From Canibacter sp052085365 (GTDB lineage: Bacteria > Actinomycetota > Actinomycetes > Actinomycetales > Microbacteriaceae): 22,813 bases of DNA. Location of the stretch: positions 1 to 22,813 of the forward strand of contig JBQDFP010000024.1 in the NCBI GenBank assembly GCA_052085365.1, written 5' to 3'. A model generated the notes under the pieces. It searched no databases. It was not told the origin of the DNA and saw nothing but the letters and a program-made list of their open reading frames with translations. The position numbers and the translations under genes are program-made. How positions within the stretch are numbered: position 1 is the first letter of the stretch; each line of letters begins with the position of its first letter. Positions 16,249 to 22,374 of this stretch are shown here, in pieces.

Positions 16249-17499
16249 ATGGAAATTACTTCGGTTATTGCTCGCGGACTGTTTGCTGCCTGGAGCTGGT
16301 TGCCAAGCAGTGTTCAGCAGTTTGTGCTGGCGATGGCACTTGACGATGGACCGACTGGACCGCTTCCTGCATATGATCGACCGTTGAGCCATTCGAAGCG
16401 GCTACTTATATTGCCGACGAACTCCGCCGGGCAGGCCGCTAGTTGGGCAGCAGCCGTCGAGGAATTCACGAGCGCAAGCGGCGCAAACTTTGCGCTCACC
16501 CGTTCGCGAGATTTTGGATACGGCTCAACCTATTCGGCAAGCAGAGCTCGATCATATGGGTCGAAAAAGTGGCAGCACGAGTTTTTCAGCTGGGCACAGA
16601 AAGAATTCACCCATGTCGTAGTTGAGTCTTGTTCCACGGTGAGCGGTCCACCCAGTAGTCGTCGTGTGCTCCGAGAAATTCGGGAAATGCAGCAACGAGG
16701 CTTACAAGTTGCTCTTTTATTTCACGGCAGTGACATTAGAGAAGTCGGCAAACATGCTCGACGTGAACATAACTCTCCATTTCAAGACCAAAATTCCGTA
16801 CTATCGAAGTCTCTTCGATCAGTAGTAAGACGAAATCGGGCGGTTTTGAACCAGGTTCCGACTATTCCGACCTTTGTATCGACACCTGATCTACTTATAG
16901 ATCTTCCCGAAGCTGAACTTGTCCCTGTAATTCCAGAATCCAGATATTTGAAAACTGCGGATGGCACAGATGCGACAACCCCAGTCACAGACCGGGTGCC
17001 AAGAGTGGTGCATATTCCGTCTCGTAGCAGCTTGAAGGGTACCGAAGGGATCCGGGACAATCTCTTAGCGTTGAACGAGAAAAGAATAATCGAGTACAAA
17101 GAGCTAAGTGGCCTGTCTCGAGACGAAGTGTGGAACGAAATTGATCGAGCGGATATCGTGCTCGATCAATTTACGCTTGGCAGCTACGGTGTGGCTGCAG
17201 TAGAAGCCATGGCGCTAGGGAAAATTGTCGTGAGCCATGTTTCAAAGCAAGTGCGTAGAGAAATCAAGAGCCGTTTCTCTGTAGAACTTCCGATAATAGA
17301 GAGCGCACAGGAAGACGTCGGCAAAGTCGTCGATCAGATTGCCCGCCGTTGGCTCGATAACGACGCTCAATCCGCTGACAAAATCAAATATGATCGTGCA
17401 GGGAGGAAGTTCGTGCGAACGGTGCATTCCGGGCGGCAATCTGCTGAGGCTTTTGCCACGTTCCTCCAGACAAACGGAACCCAAGAGATGAAACATTGA
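16249..17499 (+). CDS. Glycosyltransferase-like protein, divergent GT-B fold
   Basis: A 416-residue soluble protein with recognisable but divergent GT-B features. The N-terminal half has RLLILPTNSAGQAASWAAAV and VALLFHGSDIREVGKHAR; the C-terminal half has VVHIPSRSSLKGTEGI (an R-x-x-x-K-G donor-phosphate-like segment) and ADIVLDQFTLGSYGVAAVEAMALGKIVVSHVS, matching the GT4 region that follows the donor sugar. The classical EX7E is present only loosely (Glu of VEAMALGK). ATG start 2 bases after the previous stop; no strong ribosome-binding site, so translation is probably coupled. The stop overlaps the next TTG start by 4 bases. Its sugar specificity is unknown. It lies within a continuous glycosyltransferase run, which supports the role. 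Confidence 0.7.
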   Translation: MEITSVIARGLFAAWSWLPSSVQQFVLAMALDDGPTGPLPAYDRPLSHSKRLLILPTNSAGQAASWAAAVEEFTSASGANFALTRSRDFGYGSTYSASRARSYGSKKWQHEFFSWAQKEFTHVVVESCSTVSGPPSSRRVLREIREMQQRGLQVALLFHGSDIREVGKHARREHNSPFQDQNSVLSKSLRSVVRRNRAVLNQVPTIPTFVSTPDLLIDLPEAELVPVIPESRYLKTADGTDATTPVTDRVPRVVHIPSRSSLKGTEGIRDNLLALNEKRIIEYKELSGLSRDEVWNEIDRADIVLDQFTLGSYGVAAVEAMALGKIVVSHVSKQVRREIKSRFSVELPIIESAQEDVGKVVDQIARRWLDNDAQSADKIKYDRAGRKFVRTVHSGRQSAEAFATFLQTNGTQEMKH

Positions 17500-18665
17500 C
17501 TGAAATACTGTGCCTCTCACTCACTCCGATTTATCGTGACGCTCGAGTGCTCCGCCAGATCGAGCTGCTCTCCAAGTTTGGCAAGGTCACTACCATTGGG
17601 TTTGGTGAAAAACCCGCTCACGCAACCACACATATTCAGGTCCCAGACGGGCTGACTACCTTGCCTCAAACATTTACCGGAGTTGCAAAGCTTGCGTTCC
17701 GCGCAAATACCGCCGCGGAGTGCTCCGCACCTGCTGCCAAGTGGGTGCTCATTAACGTCCCCGATCGGGGAGTTTGGGACCTAGTCGTCTCAAACGATGC
17801 TCGAGTTCTCGACCTTGGATTTGCGCTCGCTGCTGGTAAACCAGTGTGGGCAGACATGCATGAGTGGGCACCGGAGGAGCGCACCCACGTCACGTCATGG
17901 AGGCTTCTTGTCGCTCCACAAATGCGGCACCTGTGTAAAAAGTATTTGCCGCAGGCGGCATTGGTGACCACCGTTTCGAACGGCATCGTTGATCTGTACC
18001 GCGAGCATTTCGGGGTATCACCCGTACTCATGACAAACGCGGGACCGTTGCAAGACCTTTCGCCGGGACGGGTTGCATCTGACAAAATTCGCTGTGTCCA
18101 CAGCGGTGCCGCGATTGGTGGGCGTGGGCTCGAAACGATGGTGCAGATCTTCCATGAAGATCTGCCTGCGCAGTTCGAGCTTGACCTGTACTTGGTGCCG
18201 GGCGGGGACAAAGGTGCGCACCTGGAAGCGCTTAAAAGCATCGCTGCTGGAGACCCCAGAATTCGTTTCCATGATCCGGTTGCGCCAGCGGAACTACCAA
18301 CGACGCTCAACAGATATGACCTCGGTGTGTTTTGGATCCCACCAACGCACACGAACGCACGATTAACCCTCCCGAACAAGTTCTTCGACTACGTGCAAGC
18401 GCGTCTTGGAATCGCGATCGGCCCGAGCACAGAGATGGTCTCTGAACTCAATAAATATCGATTAGGGGTGACGGCAGATTCTTTCGAATCGATAGACCTT
18501 GCGCAGTCAATCTCTACGATGACGAGAAAAGAGCTCAAATCCTATAAAGCTGCATCCCACGCAGCAGCCGAATCACTCAGCTTTGAACACCAAGCAGTTG
18601 ACATCAAGACACGCCTTGAGAAGATGTTCTTTCCTCGATCAAGAGAAGAAAAAAGTAACGTATAA
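17496..18665 (+). CDS. Glycosyltransferase (GT4-like), TTG start
   Basis: A 389-residue soluble GT-B protein. The N-terminus ILCLSLTPIYRDARVLRQIELL is typical of actinobacterial family-4 enzymes in polymer clusters. Further segments: WADMHEWAPEERTH, VTTVSNGIVDLYREHFG, then RCVHSGAAIGGRGLETM and ARLTLPNKFFDYVQARLGIAIG, the donor-side motif. It starts at TTG in a TTGA overlap with the upstream stop, which makes translation dependent on the previous gene. It ends the glycosyltransferase run; 72 bases later a probable promoter for the nuclease gene begins. Substrate unknown. Confidence 0.82.
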   Translation: MTEILCLSLTPIYRDARVLRQIELLSKFGKVTTIGFGEKPAHATTHIQVPDGLTTLPQTFTGVAKLAFRANTAAECSAPAAKWVLINVPDRGVWDLVVSNDARVLDLGFALAAGKPVWADMHEWAPEERTHVTSWRLLVAPQMRHLCKKYLPQAALVTTVSNGIVDLYREHFGVSPVLMTNAGPLQDLSPGRVASDKIRCVHSGAAIGGRGLETMVQIFHEDLPAQFELDLYLVPGGDKGAHLEALKSIAAGDPRIRFHDPVAPAELPTTLNRYDLGVFWIPPTHTNARLTLPNKFFDYVQARLGIAIGPSTEMVSELNKYRLGVTADSFESIDLAQSISTMTRKELKSYKAASHAAAESLSFEHQAVDIKTRLEKMFFPRSREEKSNV

Positions 18666-18683
18666 CTTCGAAAAAATTATGCT

Positions 18684-18689
18684 TATAAT
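18684..18689 (+). promoter_or_regulatory. Candidate -10 element (TATAAT) for the nuclease gene
   Basis: A consensus TATAAT lies 85 bases before the chosen GTG, in an A/T-rich stretch (18661-18695) directly after the last glycosyltransferase. TG at 18680-18681 lies one base farther out than an ideal extended -10, and no good -35 is visible. This implies separate expression of the surface nuclease. Confidence 0.5.
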
Positions 18690-18773
18690 CTAAATAGCTC
18701 ACGAATAGGTTGAGCAAAAGTTCAGCTTATTGAGGGAGTGCGCTTCGGTGCACCTAGGGGAAAGTGCCGTAGC

Positions 18774-20702
18774 GTGAAGCGTAGTTTTTCTGTGATCGCA
18801 GCTGTTGCTGCAGTAACAATTCTTATTTCAGGCAATCAGGCCGCAGCGTTTGCTGATGAGACGTCGCCGGTAGGGGCGAGTGCGCCCTCGGCCCTCCAGA
18901 CTCAGGACGGTGCGACTCTTAAAGCTGAGGAGCTGCTGTCTACGATCACTGTTGCAAATGAAGAAACTTCGGTGAAGTATGACCGTGACCGGTTCAAGCA
19001 CTGGATAGACGCTGACGGTAACGGATGTAATACACGATACGAGGTGCTCATTCGAGATGCAGTGTGGGCCAATACGAGTGACAACCCTTGCTACTTGAAT
19101 GCAGGGGAATGGATCTCACCCTACGATGGCCTACACCACAGCGAATGGACAAATGGATTACAGATCGACCATGTCGTGCCACTGTCAGAGGCGTGGCGTT
19201 CCGGCGCATGGTCGTGGGATGACCAGCAGCGCGAAGTGTTTGCCAACGATCTCGAAGTCCCTTATGCGCTCTATGCAGTGACGGGACAGGTCAACAATTC
19301 AAAAGGGGACCGTACTCCGGAGCGCTGGCTGCCACCTCTGCAATCATTCCAATGTGAATACGTAGTGAGTTACACGCTTACGAAGTATCGATGGAGTCTC
19401 TCTGCAGATCAGGTAGAACATGATGGTTTGTCCAGATTGTTGACGGGCACTGATTGTGGCAGCACCCAAGTAACGCTTCCAGAAATAAAAGCCACACCTG
19501 CAATTTCTGATTCGACTCCATCAAGTGAGCCAGAGCCTACGTCAAAGGAAACACAGAAGGCTGCGCCAAAATCACCTAAAACGCCCGCGAGCGGAAACTC
19601 ACGCCTCTACGGTGCTGATCGGTATCAAACTGCCGTCAACGTTTCCAAGCAGTTTCCGTCCGGGGTTGAAGCAGTATTCGTTGCAACTGGAGTCTCGTTC
19701 CCTGACGCTCTCGGAGCAGCCGCAGCGTCAGCAAAACTTGGTGGCCCGCTGCTATTAACGTCAAAAGCTTCCGTACCTTCAAATGTTCTTCAAGAAATTC
19801 GCAGACTCAAGCCCAAGAAAATATTTGTGGTTGGCGGGACTGGAGTTATAAGCAATAAAGCTTCTAGCCAACTCAAGTCCATTGCGTCAGTCAAACGCCT
19901 TGGCGGTAATGACCGGTATGCCACGGGCCTACAGGTCGTAAACTCTGTTTTTACAGGCAGCGCGTCAAACGCGGTCATTGCAACAGGTCGAGATTTCCCA
20001 GATGCGCTTGCAGCATCCGGGGTCGCAGGAAAACTAGGAGCACCGATGGTGCTCGTCGACGGCAAGAAGAACGTTGTGCCCAGCGCCGGGTTGAGCTCAC
20101 TTCGCCGTATGAAAGTGAAAACAATCACTATTGCCGGCGGATCTGGAGTCGTCTCTAATGGCATTCAGAATCAGCTGAAAAAGAATGGCTTCACGGTAAA
20201 AAGATATGGTGGAGCCGATCGATACCAGACCACTGCCGCAATCAATAAAGCATATTTCAAGGCCACCGACACAAACGTCGTATATGTTGCAACAGGTACG
20301 AACTTCCCCGATGCTTTAGCGGGTGCAGCGATCGCGGGAAATCTTAAGGCTCCGCTGTTCGTCACGATGCCGGCATGCATGCCTGATTCGATACGTTCCG
20401 CTGTTTCATCGTTGTCACCAAGATCACGAGTTGCGCTAGGTGGCACCGCGGTAGTTTCGAACAAGGCGCTTTCTGGAACGGCATGCCCAAAGCCGAAACC
20501 TAAACCTGCTCCGGCTGCCCCGAAACCCGCACCTAAACCAAAACCTTCGACACCCTCAGGCTATTGGAGCGGACCGCCTGTCAGCCCGGGTGCTTTTTGT
20601 GCCAAGTCGGTATCCGGTACCTATGGGCATACAAAAGCGGGCATCAAAATGCGCTGCAAGGCTTCTTCTTCAGATAGTAAGTTGCGCTGGCGCGCTGCAT
20701 GA
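18774..20702 (+). CDS. Secreted HNH-type (GmrSD C-terminal/DUF1524-like) nuclease with CWB2 wall-binding repeats
   Basis: About 642 residues. An upstream in-frame GTG at 18738 has its GGGA touching the codon, so I prefer the GTG at 18774 with AGGGGA about 12 bases upstream. Residues 1-30 form a signal peptide (VKRSFSVIAAVAAVTILISG). Residues about 60-225 form a nuclease domain: RYEVLIRDAV, QIDHVVPLSEAWRSGAW with the metal and catalytic Asp-His at about 132-133, and NNSKGDRTPERWLPP, the Asn/Lys/Arg end of the HNH motif. Four Cys could form disulfides, fitting export. Residues about 276-570 are three CWB2 repeats (RLYGADRYQT, RLGGNDRYAT, RYGGADRYQT). A Lys/Pro linker and a 40-residue Cys domain (FCAKSVSGTYGH, MRCKASSS) close the protein. 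Predicted role: a wall-held nuclease for DNA uptake, nutrient capture or interbacterial conflict. Confidence 0.87.
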   Translation: MKRSFSVIAAVAAVTILISGNQAAAFADETSPVGASAPSALQTQDGATLKAEELLSTITVANEETSVKYDRDRFKHWIDADGNGCNTRYEVLIRDAVWANTSDNPCYLNAGEWISPYDGLHHSEWTNGLQIDHVVPLSEAWRSGAWSWDDQQREVFANDLEVPYALYAVTGQVNNSKGDRTPERWLPPLQSFQCEYVVSYTLTKYRWSLSADQVEHDGLSRLLTGTDCGSTQVTLPEIKATPAISDSTPSSEPEPTSKETQKAAPKSPKTPASGNSRLYGADRYQTAVNVSKQFPSGVEAVFVATGVSFPDALGAAAASAKLGGPLLLTSKASVPSNVLQEIRRLKPKKIFVVGGTGVISNKASSQLKSIASVKRLGGNDRYATGLQVVNSVFTGSASNAVIATGRDFPDALAASGVAGKLGAPMVLVDGKKNVVPSAGLSSLRRMKVKTITIAGGSGVVSNGIQNQLKKNGFTVKRYGGADRYQTTAAINKAYFKATDTNVVYVATGTNFPDALAGAAIAGNLKAPLFVTMPACMPDSIRSAVSSLSPRSRVALGGTAVVSNKALSGTACPKPKPKPAPAAPKPAPKPKPSTPSGYWSGPPVSPGAFCAKSVSGTYGHTKAGIKMRCKASSSDSKLRWRAA

Positions 20703-20719
20703 AACTTGGTGATCGAAGC

Positions 20720-20733
20720 GTTCATGTATGAAC
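20720..20733. repeat. Short perfect inverted repeat upstream of the sugar dehydrogenase
   Basis: GTTCAT and ATGAAC form a perfect 6-base inverted repeat with a 2-base centre. It lies 17 bases after the nuclease stop and about 75 bases before the predicted transcription start of the dehydrogenase. A dyad of this size can be an operator; a two-base loop makes an RNA hairpin terminator unlikely. Confidence 0.3.
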
Positions 20734-20794
20734 TAGCAGCGAGTTGGGTTGGGAAGCTCAACGCGCAATGCCAGAGATTATCAGCGGCGAAGCA

Positions 20795-20800
20795 TAAGAT
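20795..20800 (+). promoter_or_regulatory. -10 element of a probable leaderless promoter for the sugar dehydrogenase
   Basis: TAAGAT fits the actinobacterial TANNNT -10 consensus and ends only 6 bases before the GTG at 20807. Transcription would begin at or next to the start codon, giving an mRNA with no leader. In agreement, no Shine-Dalgarno sequence is seen before this GTG. The -35 region (about 20772-20777) is weak. Confidence 0.55.
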
Positions 20801-20806
20801 AGAACT

Positions 20807-22102
20807 GTGAAAATCGCAGTAGTAGCTACCGGTAAAATTGGCCTTCCTCTCGCAACCCAGTACGCCTCAATGGGGCACGAAGTTGTTGGCGTTGACGTGA
20901 ACAAAGCATTGGTTGATTGCATCAACCGTGCCGAAGAGCCGTTCCCCGGCGAGAAAGGTCTCGCTGAGAAACTTGTGGAACTCGTTCCAGCGGGCAAGCT
21001 CCGCGCAACCACTGACTACGCTGATGCGATCCCGCAGGCAGACGCAGTGGTGCTCGTGGTTCCGCTGCTCGTCGATGAAGAAACCTGGCAGCCAGACTTC
21101 AAGTGGATGGACCAGGCAACGCGTTCACTCGCGGAACAGCTGACCCCAGACACACTCATTTCGTACGAGACGACGCTCCCCGTTGGCACGACGCGTAACC
21201 GCTGGAAGCCGCTGATCGAAGAGGTATCTGGCCTCACCGAAGGTGAAGACTTCCATCTCGTGTTCTCACCTGAACGGGTGCTTACGGGACGGGTGTATGA
21301 AGATTTACGTAAATACCCGAAGCTTGTTGGCGGGTTGAACGAAGCCGGCACCCAGAAAGCAATCGAGTTCTACGAAGCCGTGCTCACCTTTGACGAGCGT
21401 GATGACCTGCCGCGCCCGAACGGCGTATGGGACATGGGCACCGCTGAAGCTTCAGAGATGGCGAAGCTCGCGGAAACCACGTACCGAGACGTCAACATTG
21501 GGCTCGCGAACCAGTTCGCGCGCTACTCCGACACCATCGGAGTCGACGTCTACAAGGTCATCGAAGCCTGCAACTCGCAGCCATTCAGTCATATTCACCG
21601 CCCGGGTATTGCCGTTGGCGGTCACTGCATTCCTGTTTACCCTCGCCTCTACCTGTCGACTGATCCGGATGCCGACATTGTGCGTACCGCCCGCAACTAC
21701 AATGCGACTATGCCGAAATACGTCGTTGATCGGGTCGCCGATGTTATTGGCAATCTCGCGGGTCAGCGCGTCGTTGTGCTCGGTGCAAGCTACCGCGGCG
21801 GTGTGAAAGAGACCGCGGTCTCGGGGGTCTTCCCAACAGTTGAAGAGCTCACCGCCCGCGGAGCAGAAGTGCTCGTGCACGACCCGCTCTTTTCTGACGA
21901 GGAGCTCGCTGCATTCGGGTTCACCGCATACCACCTGGGTGAACCCGTAGATGTTGCAATCTTGCAGGCAGACCACACCGACTACCGCGAGATCGGGCCC
22001 AGTGACCTGCCTGGCGTGAAACTGCTCGCTGACGGACGAAACTTCACCAAGGCAGAAGCCTGGACTGGCGTGCCACGCATCGTTATCGGTGCGTCGAATT
22101 AG
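20807..22102 (+). CDS. UDP-sugar 6-dehydrogenase (UDP-GlcNAc/UDP-ManNAc dehydrogenase type)
   Basis: A 431-residue NAD-dependent enzyme that oxidises C6 of a UDP-hexose twice to give the uronic acid. The Rossmann start is VVATGKIGLPLATQYASMGHEVVGVDVN. Other family features are SYETTLPVGTTRNRW, FSPERVLTGRVYEDLRKYPKLVGG, EASEMAKLAETTYRDVNIGLANQFA and GIAVGGHCIPVYPRLYL with Cys274 as the catalytic thiol. The GGHCIP form, not the GGSCFPKD form, marks the UDP-N-acetylhexosamine branch rather than UDP-glucose dehydrogenase, and the family length fits. The GTG start lies just after a -10 box, so the mRNA looks leaderless. Codons look more GC-rich than in the glycosyltransferases. It fits the WbpA step, the entry to the pathway formed with the oxidoreductase, aminotransferase and acyltransferase. 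Confidence 0.92.
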   Translation: MKIAVVATGKIGLPLATQYASMGHEVVGVDVNKALVDCINRAEEPFPGEKGLAEKLVELVPAGKLRATTDYADAIPQADAVVLVVPLLVDEETWQPDFKWMDQATRSLAEQLTPDTLISYETTLPVGTTRNRWKPLIEEVSGLTEGEDFHLVFSPERVLTGRVYEDLRKYPKLVGGLNEAGTQKAIEFYEAVLTFDERDDLPRPNGVWDMGTAEASEMAKLAETTYRDVNIGLANQFARYSDTIGVDVYKVIEACNSQPFSHIHRPGIAVGGHCIPVYPRLYLSTDPDADIVRTARNYNATMPKYVVDRVADVIGNLAGQRVVVLGASYRGGVKETAVSGVFPTVEELTARGAEVLVHDPLFSDEELAAFGFTAYHLGEPVDVAILQADHTDYREIGPSDLPGVKLLADGRNFTKAEAWTGVPRIVIGASN

Positions 22103-22126
22103 CTGGTCCGAACATTCGAATCAGCG

Positions 22127-22132
22127 TATAAT
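22127..22132 (+). promoter_or_regulatory. Perfect TATAAT -10 element for the antitoxin-toxin pair
   Basis: A consensus TATAAT begins 25 bases after the dehydrogenase stop and 62 bases before the antitoxin ATG. The -35 at the standard distance (22104-22109, TGGTCC) is poor. Directly downstream, TGGG (22132-22135) and CCCA (22143-22146) form a small dyad that could be an autoregulatory site. Confidence 0.5.
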
Positions 22133-22188
22133 GGGTAGTTAGCCCACTGGTGAGCAGCTGGTTATGGGCCGAAGGGAGTCACTCAGTT

Positions 22189-22374
22189 ATGTCGTTGCCT
22201 CAAACTTCTCAACAACGTCGTGAGGAGATCGCGTCGCAAGCTGAGCATAGTGCTGTACTCGAGGGACTTCGCGTCAGCAAAGAGTTTGAAAAAGATTCTC
22301 AGGGTTATGTTGCCGGTAAGATCACCGCAGATGAGCTTGTTGAATTGACTCGTAAGCGGCTTGGGGTTGCATAG
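22189..22374 (+). CDS. VbhA-type antitoxin of a Fic toxin-antitoxin pair
   Basis: A 61-residue, mostly helical, charged protein. Residues 21-26 read SAVLEG, an exact match to the (S/T)xxxE(G/N) inhibitory motif of Fic antitoxins, whose Glu (here Glu25) blocks ATP binding in the toxin active site. The C-terminal YVAGKITADELVELTRKRLG matches the three-helix VbhA layout with its Gly-x-Ile-(S/T) turn. ATG is chosen because GGGAG lies 10 bases upstream and the helix begins there; an in-frame GTG at 22150 would add 13 unlike residues. The following Fic frame starts inside the last codons of this gene, the usual antitoxin-first order with translational coupling. It acts in the cytoplasm by holding the toxin off. 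Confidence 0.88.
   Translation: MSLPQTSQQRREEIASQAEHSAVLEGLRVSKEFEKDSQGYVAGKITADELVELTRKRLGVA

Noticed and set aside
17666..18379. Long antisense open frame of 237 codons on the minus strand
   Set aside because: It lies wholly inside the glycosyltransferase gene at 17496-18665, is rich in Ser/Arg/Pro/Cys as expected of a shadow frame, has no recognisable motif, and the plus frame has clear GT-B features.
19600..20480. Possible CRISPR or short tandem DNA repeat
   Set aside because: The periodicity is at the protein level (CWB2 units of about 95 residues) and DNA copies are diverged; no short direct repeats with spacers were seen.
20703..20806. Intrinsic terminator after the nuclease gene
   Set aside because: Only the 14-base dyad with a two-base centre and a weak GTTG/CAAC pairing were found, with no T run; a terminator cannot be supported.
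21452..21976. Antisense frame of 174 codons opposite the sugar dehydrogenase
   Set aside because: Covered by conserved catalytic segments of the plus-strand enzyme; no motif of its own.
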